Assembly: GCA_051954695.1 (NCBI GenBank)
Contig: JBQCHL010000028.1
Coordinates: 62,001 to 126,000, forward strand
Direction of reading: 5' to 3'
From: Terrimonas_A sp051954695
GTDB lineage: Bacteria > Bacteroidota > Bacteroidia > Chitinophagales > Chitinophagaceae
Length of the DNA: 64,000 nucleotides
Part shown: piece after piece, positions 25,600 to 35,900 of the stretch
How the letters are laid out: each line of letters starts with the position of its first letter
Position numbering within the stretch: the stretch's first letter is position 1
Made by a program: the position numbers and the translations under genes
Notes under the pieces: model-generated
Told to the model about the DNA's origin: nothing
The model's input: the letters and a program-made list of their open reading frames with translations, nothing else
Databases searched by the model: none

Positions 25600-26475
25600 A
25601 TGAAAAGATATATGATCAGTTTAGTCTTCCTGGCGATACTTATGCCGGCGATTGCCCAAAAAGTAAATTGGAAAAAACTGAATTCCCTTAACCCGGATAA
25701 ACTATTGTTATCAGGCGAAAGACAGCCATCCCAGGTGTTGCTGCTGGGCACGTTTCACTTTGCTTATCCCAACCTGGATGAGCATATCACAGATTCATCC
25801 CTTCGTGTGGATGTATTGTCCGAGCAGCGGCAAAAAGAGATCAAACAACTGGCCGAAGTGATCAAGCGGTTCAAACCTACCCGTATCTATATTGAATCGA
25901 CCCGTCAGTCTTTTCATGATTCATTGTATAAGGAATATTTGAGTGATAATTTTAAACTCGATCGAAATGAAATATACCAGGTCGCTTATCGTGTCGGAAA
26001 AGAGCTTAATCTGCCAAAAATGTATGCTGTGGATGCAAGTAATTTCGCCACGGAGAATTCGAGGAAATACAGATGGATCGACAGCATGTGGAATGGCAAG
26101 CCGGTAGACAGGGCTCGAGATATTTACTGGAATAAACTTTATGAAAGACTGTACTCTGTCGGTGATTCAATAGACAAAACTTTGACCATACTGGAAAACT
26201 TCCTGTTGATGGCACAGCCTTCTGTATTGAACAGAATGCAGGGCGCATACATGACCGGTGGGTTCAATACGCATACTAATGACGGACCGGATATTATTGC
26301 CATGTGGTGGTTCAGCCGCAACCTGAGGATATTCAATAATATTCTTAAGAGCCAGCCTGGTGCCAATGACCGGATACTTGTGTTGTTTGGAAATGCACAT
26401 ATCCCCACACTGAAGCATTGCTTCGAGGCAAGCCCGGAGTTTAAAGTGGTTGAACTGAGGTCCTTACTAAAATAA
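25600..26475 (+). CDS. Secreted DUF5694/TraB-ChaN-like protein
   Basis: 291 residues from ATG 25600 (MKRYMISLVFLAILMPAIAQ), which supplies a signal peptide; the upstream extension does not. The body begins VLLLGTFHFAYPN, followed by PTRIYIESTRQS, which resembles DUF5694 and the TraB/ChaN/Tiki superfamily (His in GTFHF, Glu in IYIE, late His in FGNAHIPTL). Enzymatic role unproven. Divergent from the kinase gene. Confidence 0.75.
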   Translation: MKRYMISLVFLAILMPAIAQKVNWKKLNSLNPDKLLLSGERQPSQVLLLGTFHFAYPNLDEHITDSSLRVDVLSEQRQKEIKQLAEVIKRFKPTRIYIESTRQSFHDSLYKEYLSDNFKLDRNEIYQVAYRVGKELNLPKMYAVDASNFATENSRKYRWIDSMWNGKPVDRARDIYWNKLYERLYSVGDSIDKTLTILENFLLMAQPSVLNRMQGAYMTGGFNTHTNDGPDIIAMWWFSRNLRIFNNILKSQPGANDRILVLFGNAHIPTLKHCFEASPEFKVVELRSLLK

Positions 26476-26500
26476 GCAGCAATCCGGGAGCTCATTTGCA

Positions 26501-26636
26501 GTTGACACCCCGGACCAGGTTTAGTAAATTAACAAGTATAGTACACTAAGATCCGGGGTCTCCTCAAACTGTGGAGACCCCGGATCCTATATTCTTTAAA
26601 TTTGTATGTGCATTGAATCAGGTCCGGGGTGACAGC
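26501..26636. repeat. Nested palindrome with CCCCGGATC / CACCCCGGACC words
   Basis: Inner dyad: GATCCGGGGTCTCC (26550-26563) with its exact complement at 26573-26586, loop 9 bases. Outer dyad: CACCCCGGACC (26506-26516) complementary to GGTCCGGGGTG (26621-26631). Both use the same CCGGGGT core, so the element is a palindrome within a palindrome. It sits between convergent genes and could be a terminator or a mobile repeat. Confidence 0.8.
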
Positions 26637-26646
26637 AGAAAAAACT

Positions 26647-29343
26647 TTATTCCATTGCCGATCTTAACCAGCGTTCCATTTCTTCTTTACTCAATTCCTT
26701 GCGGGATACATAATCTTCAAACTGGTCAGGCTGTATTTTGCCGACGCCAAAGTACTGGCTTTGCGGATGACTGAAATACCAGCCGCAAACAGAAGAAGCA
26801 GGATACATTGCCAGTGATTCGGTAAGATGAATGCCTGTTGATTCTTCACCACCCAGTAAAGCAAACAGTTTATATTTTTCTGTATGATCAGGGCAGGCAG
26901 GGTAACCCGGAGCCGGGCGGATGCCGCTGTATTCTTCTTTGATCAGTTGCTCATTGCTTAATACTTCATCTTTTACATACCCCCAGAATTCTTTACGGGT
27001 GCGCTCATGCAGGCATTCGGCAAAAGCTTCAGCAAGGCGGTCAGTAAGTGCCTGCAGTGTGATCTTATTATAATCGTCCAGTTCGGCTTCAAAGCGTTTG
27101 ATGTGCTGTTCAATACCCTTGATGGTTACAGAGAACGCACCGATATGATCGGGTGCTGCTGTTGCATGTTGTGCCGGACGGATAAAGTCAGCCAGGCTTA
27201 AATTGGGTTGGCCTGGTGCTTTCTTGATCTGTTGGCGGAGGAATTGCAGGCTGATATCACCCTTCCCGTTTTTCACAGCAACCGTATCAGGTGCTGTGCC
27301 GGAAGCTTCCCAGAAACCGATCACACCCTGGGCGGTAAGCCATTTTTCATTGATGATCTTATCCAGCAATGCGTTGGCGTCATTATAAAGTTTAGTGGCT
27401 TCTTCACCCACTTTTTTATCGGTAAGAATGTCGGGGAAATTGCCGTGAAGTTCCCAGGATATAAAGAAGGGTTTCCAGTCGATATACCGGCGGATCTCAG
27501 CCAGATCATAATCCTGGAAGATTTTTGTACCGGTAAAAGTGGGAGCGACAGGAGTATACCCCGCCCAGTCGATCTTTACCCTGTTGGCCTGTGCATTTGG
27601 GAAGGAGAGATATTCCTTTACCACTTTCTTGTTCTCAAAATCAGTTTTGAGCTTCTGGTATTCCAGCCGGGTCTTATCGAGGAAATTATCTTTTTGTTCA
27701 GAGAGCAATGAACCTGCAACGGTCACACTGCGGCTTGCATCCAGCACATGCACCACCCCATTGTTATATTGGGGTGCGATCTTTACAGCGGTATGCATGC
27801 GCGAAGTGGTGGCACCACCGATCAGTAAAGGCTGCTGCATGCCGCGGCGTTTCATTTCATGGGCCACATTCACCATTTCATCGAGTGAAGGAGTGATCAG
27901 TCCGCTGAGCCCGATGATATCTGCTTTTTCTTTTTCGGCAGTATCCAGTATTTTATCAGCAGGCACCATTACGCCCATGTCCACAATATCATAGCCATTA
28001 CAACCCAGCACCACACCTACAATGTTTTTGCCGATATCATGCACATCTCCTTTTACAGTGGCCAGCAAAATCTTTTTCACATTACCATTCTGCACGTTGG
28101 GGTTGGTCTTCTTTTCTTCTTCAATAAAAGGTGTGAGCCAGGCAACTGATTTTTTCATCACGCGGGCGCTCTTTACAACCTGTGGGAGGAACATTTTTCC
28201 TGCTCCAAACAGATCACCTACCACACCCATGCCGTCCATCAGGGGGCCTTCAATCACTTCAAGCGGTTTTGGATATTTCAGGCGGGCTTCCTCTGTATCT
28301 TGATCTATATAGTCAGTGATACCATTAACGAGTGCATGTTTCAGTCTTTCTTCCACGCTGGTGTTGCGCCATGCTTCATCTTTCACTTCCACTTTGCCTT
28401 TGGCTTTTACTGTTTCGGCAAAAGCGATCAGTTTTTCCGTGGATTCGTTGTTGGCATTGTTGCGGTTAAGGATCACGTCTTCGCACAGCTCACGGAGTGC
28501 TGGTTCGATCTCGTCATATACTACCATCTGCCCTGCATTCACGATGCCCATGTTCATACCTGCCTTGATGGCATAGTATAAGAACACGGCGTGCATTGCT
28601 TCGCGCACGGGTTCGTTGCCACGGAAGGAGAAGGAAAGATTACTTACACCACCACTTACGCCAACAAGTGGCATCAGTTCTTTAATGCGGCGGGTGGCAT
28701 TGATAAAGTCAACGCCATAGTTATTATGTTCTTCAAGACCGGTAGCTATTGCAAAAATGTTCGGATCAAAAATGATATCCTGTCCATCAAAACCTACTAC
28801 TTCGGTCAGTATCTTATAAGCGCGGTGGCATATTTCCACTTTGCGGTCTTCTGTATCTGCCTGTCCCATTTCATCAAAAGCCATTACGATCACAGCAGCA
28901 CCATAGCTCTGGCAGATGATCGCCTGTTCGATGAATTTGGCTTCCCCTTCTTTCATGGAGATGGAGTTCACAATGCATTTTCCCTGCACGCATTTCAATC
29001 CGGCTTCAATGATCTCAAACTTGGAGCTGTCGATCATGATCGGGATCCTGGCAATATCCGGTTCGCTTTGCACGAGGTTGATAAAAGTGGTCATTGCCTT
29101 TACACCATCGAGCAGGGCATCGTCCATGTTGATATCGATGACCTGTGCGCCGCCTTCCACTTGCTGGCGGGCAACACTGAGGGCTTCTTCAAATTTGTTT
29201 TCACGGATCAGCCGGGCAAATTTCTTGGAGCCGGTCACGTTGGTACGTTCACCGATATTTACAAAATTCGTTTCCGGGCGGATCACGAGTGGTTCAAGGC
29301 CGGATAAGCGGAGGTAAGGTTGAATATGAACTTGATCTGACAT
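26647..29343 (-). CDS. metH: Methionine synthase MetH, folate/B12-binding and activation part
   Basis: 898 residues carrying everything in MetH except the homocysteine domain. In order: pterin-binding domain (about 20-290, NFVNIGERTNVTGSKKFARL), B12-binding cap and Rossmann domain (about 320-570) with the cobalamin motif GDVHDIGKNIVG and GLSGLITPSLDEM, and the S-adenosylmethionine-dependent activation domain (about 620-895, RPAPGYPACPDHTEKYKLF). The other domain is the next gene upstream on the same strand, 67 bases away. Confidence 0.95.
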   Translation of the reverse strand: MSDQVHIQPYLRLSGLEPLVIRPETNFVNIGERTNVTGSKKFARLIRENKFEEALSVARQQVEGGAQVIDINMDDALLDGVKAMTTFINLVQSEPDIARIPIMIDSSKFEIIEAGLKCVQGKCIVNSISMKEGEAKFIEQAIICQSYGAAVIVMAFDEMGQADTEDRKVEICHRAYKILTEVVGFDGQDIIFDPNIFAIATGLEEHNNYGVDFINATRRIKELMPLVGVSGGVSNLSFSFRGNEPVREAMHAVFLYYAIKAGMNMGIVNAGQMVVYDEIEPALRELCEDVILNRNNANNESTEKLIAFAETVKAKGKVEVKDEAWRNTSVEERLKHALVNGITDYIDQDTEEARLKYPKPLEVIEGPLMDGMGVVGDLFGAGKMFLPQVVKSARVMKKSVAWLTPFIEEEKKTNPNVQNGNVKKILLATVKGDVHDIGKNIVGVVLGCNGYDIVDMGVMVPADKILDTAEKEKADIIGLSGLITPSLDEMVNVAHEMKRRGMQQPLLIGGATTSRMHTAVKIAPQYNNGVVHVLDASRSVTVAGSLLSEQKDNFLDKTRLEYQKLKTDFENKKVVKEYLSFPNAQANRVKIDWAGYTPVAPTFTGTKIFQDYDLAEIRRYIDWKPFFISWELHGNFPDILTDKKVGEEATKLYNDANALLDKIINEKWLTAQGVIGFWEASGTAPDTVAVKNGKGDISLQFLRQQIKKAPGQPNLSLADFIRPAQHATAAPDHIGAFSVTIKGIEQHIKRFEAELDDYNKITLQALTDRLAEAFAECLHERTRKEFWGYVKDEVLSNEQLIKEEYSGIRPAPGYPACPDHTEKYKLFALLGGEESTGIHLTESLAMYPASSVCGWYFSHPQSQYFGVGKIQPDQFEDYVSRKELSKEEMERWLRSAME

Positions 29344-29410
29344 AATATCTCATTAGCAAAAGTGCAGATACCGCTGTCGCGACTTCTACACTTTTCTTTT
29401 ATGGTCGTGT

Positions 29411-30418
29411 TTAATTATTTAAAGCGAGCGTTGTTTCTACAACAGGCAATTTTCTGGGTGCAACACCTTTTACATGCTCGGCAATATGGCGTATATGGTC
29501 TGGCGTGGTGCCGCAACAGCCACCTACAATGTTTACATATCCTTCTTTTGCCCATTCTTCCAGGTAATGGCCTGTATCTGCGGGGTCTTCATCATATTCA
29601 CCCATGGCATTGGGTAAACCGGCATTGGGATAGGCAGACACATAGCAGGAAGCTATCTGTGAAAGTTCGGTGATATGCGGGCGCATTTCTTTTGCTCCGA
29701 GGGCGCAGTTCAATCCAACGCTTAAAGGCCTTGCATGAGCTACGGAAGTATAGAATGCTTCCAGAGTTTGTCCGCTGAGTGTTCTGCCTGAAGCATCAGT
29801 GATGGTGCCGCTGATCATGACAGGCAGCTGCGGTTTTTGTGTATCCCTGAAATATTTTTTGATCGCGAAGATGGCGCCTTTTGCATTCAATGTATCGAAG
29901 ATGGTTTCGATGAGCAGCAGGTCCACTCCGCCATCTACAAGCCCTTTCACCTGTTCGTAATAAGCATTCACTACTTCATCAAAAGTGACGGCGCGGTAGC
30001 CGGGGTTATTTACATCAGGTGAAAGTGATAATGTTTTATTGAGCGGACCGATAGCACCGGCTATCCAGGCCTGCTTGCCGGACTGGCGGATGGCTTCGCG
30101 GGCGCATTTGGCAGCAGCTACGTTCAATTCATAAGCGAGCGACTGCATTTCGTAATCGGCCATTGCAATGGATGTGCTGCTGAATGTATTGGTTTCAATA
30201 ATGTCAGCGCCGGCATCAAGGTATTGTTTGTGTATTTCGGTGATGATCTCGGGGCGGGTAATGCAAAGGAGGTCGTTATTACCTTTTACATCCAGGTGCC
30301 AGTCTTTAAACCGCTCACCACGGTAATCAGCTTCGTTGAGTTTATATCGCTGGATCATGGTGCCCATTGCACCATCGATGATAAGAATGCGTTTTTCCAG
30401 TTCCTGGCGAATATCCAT
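29411..30418 (-). CDS. metH: Methionine synthase MetH, homocysteine S-methyltransferase part
   Basis: 335 residues, the N-terminal module of MetH as a separate protein. IIDGAMGTMIQRYKLNEADY at the start, zinc site Cys ligands in GLNCALGAKEM and VGGCCGTTPDHI. It transfers the methyl group from methylcobalamin to homocysteine. First gene of a two-gene metH operon, preceded by a structured 220-base leader. Split MetH is known in Bacteroidota; the clean ends here show it is not a recent frameshift. Confidence 0.93.
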   Translation of the reverse strand: MDIRQELEKRILIIDGAMGTMIQRYKLNEADYRGERFKDWHLDVKGNNDLLCITRPEIITEIHKQYLDAGADIIETNTFSSTSIAMADYEMQSLAYELNVAAAKCAREAIRQSGKQAWIAGAIGPLNKTLSLSPDVNNPGYRAVTFDEVVNAYYEQVKGLVDGGVDLLLIETIFDTLNAKGAIFAIKKYFRDTQKPQLPVMISGTITDASGRTLSGQTLEAFYTSVAHARPLSVGLNCALGAKEMRPHITELSQIASCYVSAYPNAGLPNAMGEYDEDPADTGHYLEEWAKEGYVNIVGGCCGTTPDHIRHIAEHVKGVAPRKLPVVETTLALNN

Positions 30419-30640
30419 AGTCGTTTCGTTTTAAATGAAGTTTTGGCCCTGGCGGGCATAACCAGTTAGTGATACTATCACTGGCAAATCATCTTAACCG
30501 AATCATAAACGTTGGGAAACCGTATGGGGGAGTTTCTCGGCGTTTATTAGTTCAGTTTTTAGACAGGCCGAACAATAAACAAATCCGCCTGTGAGGGACA
30601 AAGCTACTATAAGTATTGGTTATATCAAAACGATGGCTGA
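30419..30640 (-). promoter_or_regulatory. Structured leader of the metH operon, class not recognised
   Basis: Two structures are visible: a nested stem ATAAACG (30505-30511) with CGTTTAT (30541-30547) enclosing GAAAC/GTTTC (30516-30520, 30532-30536); and a 15-base perfect palindrome AGTGATACTATCACT at 30468-30482 about 50 bases before the start codon. Position suggests methionine, SAM or B12 control. I do not see the conserved boxes of SAM-I, SAM-II or cobalamin riboswitches, so it is reported only as a candidate regulatory leader. Confidence 0.4.
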
Positions 30641-31270
30641 TCAGCGTACATACCTCTCCACCGGCAACCGGTTCTGCAAACTCCTGGCAAGGGTCATTTC
30701 ATCTGCATATTCCAGCTCACCGCCAAAGGCGATCCCCCTGGCAATGGTAGTGATACGTAAAGGCGAAGCTGCGGCAGGATTGGCTTCCAGCTTTTTTTGT
30801 ATGTAATAGATCGTTGTATCGCCCTGGATGGTAGGGTTAAGGGCAAAGATGAGCTCGGCCGTTTTTTCTTTTTCAATGCGGTGCACCAGCGATTCAATGT
30901 TCAATTGATCGGGGCCGATACCATCCAAAGGAGAAATAACACCTCCCAGTACATGATAAACGCCATTGTATTGCTGTGTGCTTTCTATTGCGATCACATC
31001 ACGGATATTCTCTACTACACAGATCATATCTGCTTTACGCATGGAATTGGCGCAAATGGAGCAAATATCTCCATCTGCCACATTGAAACAACGTTGGCAG
31101 AATTTAATCTCACTGCGCATTCTTGCTACTACTTCACTGAAATGTTGTACATCGCCTGTATCCTGTTTCAGCAGGTGCAAAACAAGACGAAGCGCTGTTT
31201 TTTTACCAATACCCGGCAGTTTCGCGAACTCGTTGACAGCATTTTCCAGCAAAGAAGATGAGAATTGCAT
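30641..31270 (-). CDS. recR: Recombination protein RecR
   Basis: 209 residues from ATG 31270 (MQFSSSLLENAVNEFAKLPG); the longer ORF overlapping the upstream gene is not conserved. Helix-hairpin-helix KLPGIGKKTALRL, Cys4 zinc finger CQRC ... CSIC, Toprim segment ICVVENIRDVIAIE and C-terminal ARGIAFGGELEYADEMTLARSL. It works with RecO/RecF to load RecA. Lies 13 bases after a lipoprotein gene but has its own -7 element 4 bases before the ATG. Confidence 0.96.
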   Translation of the reverse strand: MQFSSSLLENAVNEFAKLPGIGKKTALRLVLHLLKQDTGDVQHFSEVVARMRSEIKFCQRCFNVADGDICSICANSMRKADMICVVENIRDVIAIESTQQYNGVYHVLGGVISPLDGIGPDQLNIESLVHRIEKEKTAELIFALNPTIQGDTTIYYIQKKLEANPAAASPLRITTIARGIAFGGELEYADEMTLARSLQNRLPVERYVR

Positions 31271-31274
31271 CCGG

Positions 31275-31282
31275 CAAAGATA
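31275..31282 (-). promoter_or_regulatory. -7 promoter element directly before recR
   Basis: Minus-strand TATCTTTG followed by CCGG and the ATG. The spacing predicts transcription starting at or very near the start codon (leaderless). It lies in the 13-base gap between recR and the upstream gene. Confidence 0.5.
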
Positions 31283-31283
31283 G

Positions 31284-32789
31284 TTACTGCTGTAATCCTC
31301 CTGAAATTTGCCGCCTTGGTTCACGGCTGGGTTGGGGAGCAGGGCCCTTGCCCGGAGTGGCTGGCGGGGCAGGGGCAGCATTCACGTCAATCTCTGCTTC
31401 ATTTTCCCAGTTGGCTTTCACGACCACCTTTCTCTCGATAGACTTAACCAATTCAGGCTGAATGTGTTTGCCAAAAAACTCACCCGCGTCCCATTTGCCG
31501 TTCTTATTACGGTCTTCTAATATGCGAAGACTGTATTCTCCTGGAGGGAACATAGCTTGTGTAAAGCTGGCAGAGTTTAAGGGGTATGAACTTTTCAATT
31601 CATTATTCTGTAAGAAAAGCAATACAGGATTTTTAGACAGGTCAAGATTGCGGAAACGAAGCGAGATCTTGCCATAATCTGAGATCTTTTTCGAGGCGAA
31701 ATGAAGGGTGTCCGTTTTCAGCAATTGCTGGCCCAATGTATCGGTCGCAAATTCCTTCTCAAAGATCAGATGATAGACTGTATTCTCTTTCCAGTTGTAG
31801 TGAAGGGCCAGTGATTTTTTGAGTGAATCCTGTTGCCAATAGAAGCCGGTCACAGGAGTATAAGTACTATCGGTTACAAAATGGACTTTTGTAGAGTCGA
31901 ACACTTTCAGCGGTGTTTCAAAAGCCAGTTCCATCGGGCCCAATAAGTCTTGTTTGCCTTCCTGCAGCCTGTTGGAAAGTTTCAACCGTTTTTCTCCAGG
32001 TTTGGGTTTACCGGAATTGGAGGCTGACGCTGGTGGCGGCGCCTTTTTGGGTTCTGCGTAAGCATACAGGGTAACGGATGGGGTCTCTTTTTGTACTCTC
32101 ACAGCAGAATCTGCAAAGGCAAAAAGCGCTTCAGGGTTCATATAAAGATAACTGCCCCCTTCGTCTTTCAATGCATATACATAGTAAGTGCCAGCAGGAA
32201 GGTTGCGGAACCGGAAACTGCCGGTATTATCGGTTTTTGTAATATAGCGGGGTTTTTCCTTTCTCACTGCCGAATCTTCGGCGCTTCTGTGAAGCATTAC
32301 TGTGAGTGTAGTGTCTATTCCTCCTGTTTCAGCCAGGACCACTTTACCCGCAAATTGCAAAGAGTCGAAATATCGGCCGGTAGAGAAGATATAGGTATAA
32401 TTCTTCATGATATTCCCTTCGTTCACGTCCTTGATCGTGTTCCCGAAGTTGATGGAATAAGTGGTATTGGGTTCCAGGGTGTCCCGCAGTTTTACCACCA
32501 TGGTATTCAGCTTGCGGGAAACAAGGGGGGCGTTCTTGGGAACTGGCGACATGATCAGGTTTTGCATAGGATTATCCAGCTCAATGTATTCATCAAAGAC
32601 AAAATTGATCCGGTCGTCTGCAAAATGGAGGGTGGAATCACGGGGGGTGACCTTTCTTACCACAGGCGGCAAGGTATCTTTCAAACCGCCCTGGGGAGGC
32701 ACAATATTGGCGCAGCCGGGGCCACTGACAATACTGGAGAAAAGAATAAAGCCAAGGGCAATAATAGATATAAGACTCCTGTAATTCAT
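31284..32789 (-). CDS. Ig-like-domain outer membrane lipoprotein (SbsA_Ig type)
   Basis: 501 residues. Signal with lipobox SGPGC (Cys26) followed by ANIVPPQGGLKDTLPPVVRK, the usual start of this Bacteroidota family. About 40-140 is a bacterial Ig-like domain (FVFDEYIELDNP ... YSINFGNTIKDVNEGN); about 150-240 a carboxypeptidase-regulatory-like strand domain (GSFRFRNLPAGTYYVYALKD); the Pro-rich C-terminus is disordered. Function unknown, probably structural or envelope-associated. Minus-strand TAAGTTTG at 32798-32805 is a plausible promoter only 8 bases before the ATG. Confidence 0.8.
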   Translation of the reverse strand: MNYRSLISIIALGFILFSSIVSGPGCANIVPPQGGLKDTLPPVVRKVTPRDSTLHFADDRINFVFDEYIELDNPMQNLIMSPVPKNAPLVSRKLNTMVVKLRDTLEPNTTYSINFGNTIKDVNEGNIMKNYTYIFSTGRYFDSLQFAGKVVLAETGGIDTTLTVMLHRSAEDSAVRKEKPRYITKTDNTGSFRFRNLPAGTYYVYALKDEGGSYLYMNPEALFAFADSAVRVQKETPSVTLYAYAEPKKAPPPASASNSGKPKPGEKRLKLSNRLQEGKQDLLGPMELAFETPLKVFDSTKVHFVTDSTYTPVTGFYWQQDSLKKSLALHYNWKENTVYHLIFEKEFATDTLGQQLLKTDTLHFASKKISDYGKISLRFRNLDLSKNPVLLFLQNNELKSSYPLNSASFTQAMFPPGEYSLRILEDRNKNGKWDAGEFFGKHIQPELVKSIERKVVVKANWENEAEIDVNAAPAPPATPGKGPAPQPSREPRRQISGGLQQ

Positions 32790-32864
32790 GCGGGTGCAAA
32801 CTTAGGCCGTTTGGAGAAAATGGGGGATTGTTTATTCATAATAATCCCATAAATAATAGGAGGG

Positions 32865-32955
32865 GTTGGCCGTTGGCCGAATAGTTGAACTCTTATGTCA
32901 GATGGAGAAGGGACCACTGGTTCCGGCTTACGTAGAAATTCGGCCAACGGCCAAC
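32865..32955. repeat. Intergenic palindrome with GTTGGCCG words (18-bp arms)
   Basis: GTTGGCCGTTGGCCGAAT (32865-32882) is exactly complementary to 32938-32955, spacer 55 bases. Each arm contains the word GTTGGCCG twice. The right arm ends 5 bases before the helicase stop codon, so the element lies in its 3' untranslated region. The same word appears in the 41,587 element and at 12,163. Confidence 0.88.
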
Positions 32956-32960
32956 GAACA

Positions 32961-35900
32961 TTACTCTTCCTCTTCCAACTCATGTAATGCCACTGCCAGG
33001 TTATTCGTTTTCACAAAATTGCACCAATGACAATCCTCTTTTCCGCAGCCTGTATAAAAATCGCGATCCTGTATCTTTTGCCAGGTTTCCTGTATCTGCT
33101 GGGTCACTGTAGCGATATCAGCAGGTGTGATCACCAGTTTCTCACGGCGATAGTTCTTCTTTTTATCGGGTTCAATAAAATCGAACTCGGTGCTGGCTAC
33201 TTTCCAGTCTTTTTGCTCATAATTATCTACCAGTATTTTATAAAAGATCGCCTGCCGCCAGTAATCACCCCCATTCGGATCTTTTTCGGAAGGGCCTTTC
33301 AATTTCGAGAGGGCTTTATCAGGATCTCCGGTTTTATAATCCACCACATTCACTGATTTTCCGTCAAACTCAAGCTTATCCAGTTTCCCTTTCAGCGGTA
33401 CACCTTTTACAACCACATTGCGGATATTCCGTTCAATGGTAACGATCCTGTTGAACTGGTCAATATATTTATCGTAATAATTCGTCAATACCAACTGGCC
33501 ATATTCCATCCGCCGGTCAAATTGCTCTTTGGTAAAGCTTTCCCTGTGTCGGCGCATATACCATTCAAAATCGGCAATGAATTCCTGGCGCGGGGGGAAC
33601 TGATCTTTATCCAACATTTTCCGGAAAAGCTGTTCCAATGCAAAGTGAACAGATGAGCCAAACTCCGTGGCTTCATTCTTTGGTGAAGGAATGCGCACAA
33701 GATTCCTGAAATAAAACTCAAGCGGGCACTTCAGGTAATTGTTCAATGCCGTTACATTCATGACGAATTTCTCCAGCATGCGGCTCACAAAATCCTCTTC
33801 CATTTTTTCTATTTCAGGGGCCTGCAGCACCATAAAATGCAGGGCAGCGAATTGAGCCAGCACTTCTTCATCAAATACCATTTTTTCAACAGGCAATTGA
33901 TGCTGGTCCTGTATCTCTGCCAGGAACATGGATGGTTCCAATTCTTTTCCATCATTTTTAAACCTGCTATAGGAAAGGATCAGGTGTTGCTCTGCCCGGG
34001 TAATGGCTACATAAAATAACCGCCGAAGTTCTTCCGCATCACCGGCACCGGAAGTGGATTGATCAAACATTGTATCCGGCAGTTTATATCCTCCACCTGG
34101 TTTCCGCTTTTTCTCCCAGGAAGCTGCATTGCAATTGGCTAAAAAAACATGTTCAAATTCCAACCCCTTGGAACCGTGTGCCGTGAGCAGGTTCACCCCT
34201 TTATCGCTGCCGCTAACCTGCACAAGCGGAAGTTTGATATCTTCTTTTTCCATCAGGTCGATCAGCCCTACCAGTTCCGTTAGTGTAAGCAATGGAGCAC
34301 GGTGTGTTTCATCTTTTACAAAATCAAACAAACCGGTAAGTATCTGCAATTGCCAGTGCTTATCAGGCAACTGCATAATATGATTGAGCACTCCTGCTTC
34401 GCGGATAATGTTTTCAAACAGCAACTGGAGCGTGGTATTGGATACATCAGCGATCAGTTTCTCTATCACAGCAGATGCTTTCACCAATCCCGGATGCATA
34501 GCAGGTGTAAATAAATCCCTGGCTGGTTCTTTTGCTTTTTCAATCAGTAAGCGGCGGATGGAATAAGGTGATGCTCCTGATGTGCGTTTATCTGCTACTT
34601 CAATACTCAGTTTGGCCACTTCGATAGGAGGAATGCCAAACCAATCGAAATGCAGTATTTCAAACAGCATTTCATCGCCGCCATAAGGGATATCATGCTC
34701 TGCTGCAAGGTATCTTAACAGGAGAATGATCTTTTGTGCAAGCGATAGTTCAAGAATATTTAGATGTCGTTTACTGTATACTGGTATCTGCAACAATTTG
34801 AAATACTGCGCCAGGTCTTCCCCATATTTATTCTCTTTATAAATGATGGCAATGCGGCCGGGAGGTATTCCCTGCTGCAGCAGGGCCTGCACCTGCCGGG
34901 TGATGCCGATCATCTCCTGGCGCTGGGTTTCATATTCCTGCACCAGGGGCGGATGGGTGAGCTGGCTGATCTTCGAATTGCTGGATATTAGTTCTTTGCT
35001 CAGGCCATCAATTTGTTTTACCAGCCGTTCTTCATTCCGGTTGATCAGCGTTTTGGAAATATTGAGAATCGGTTGGGTGGAGCGGTAATTGCTGGTGAGC
35101 ACAACCGTCATCAGGTCGTTGCGGTAGCTATTGGCAAACTGTAGCATGTTCTCCACGTTGGCACCCTGGAAGCGGTAGATACTCTGGTCATCATCACCCA
35201 CTACAAATACATTGGGTTTGTCCCAATAACTGATCAATAGCTCTACCAGCCGGTTTTGCGTACCACTGGTATCCTGGTATTCATCCACCAGTATGTATTG
35301 AAATTTTTCCTGGTAGTTGGCGAGCAGGTTCTTGTTTTCTTCAAAAGCCCTGATCACCCAGTTGATCATATCGTCAAAATCGTAGCGGTTGCGTTTCCGC
35401 ATCAATTGCTGGAAGTGTTCAAATTCGTTGACTGCTGCCTGCAATTTCTCCATACGCTCTTTTTCTTCATCCAGCTTATCTTTTTTCAGATCGCCGGCAT
35501 TGAATTCCTTATATTTTCTTTTGTATACGAATTCATCACGGTTGGGAAGGTCAGCCAGGTATGCTTCTATTTTCTGGTTGATGAAAGCAGGGGCCCAACC
35601 TTCCCGTTTCATTGTGCTGAAAAGGGATTGCAGGTTGTTCACTTCAAAGTATACATCACCACGGTATCTTTTAAGCGGATGATTTTTGGGGAATGAATCG
35701 ATCAGCTCTTTGAAAAGCTGGATCTTTTCAAGATCAGAGATGGGATCAAGAGCTGTTTTTTCAAACAGGGAAAGGTTTTCCTGGATCACATCATTGCAAA
35801 AGGCGTGAAAGGTATAGATATTGACCTTGTATGCATCAGGGCCGATGAATTGCAGCAGACGTTTGCGCATGGCTACTACGCCAGCGTCTGTGTAAGTGAG

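Noticed and set aside
26647..30418. Frameshift explaining the two metH genes
   Set aside because: Both genes have clean domain boundaries, proper starts and stops, and a 67-base gap, so the split is genuine.
30419..30640. Known SAM-I, SAM-II or cobalamin riboswitch upstream of metH
   Set aside because: The conserved boxes of these classes are not visible on the minus strand; retained only as an unclassified structured leader.
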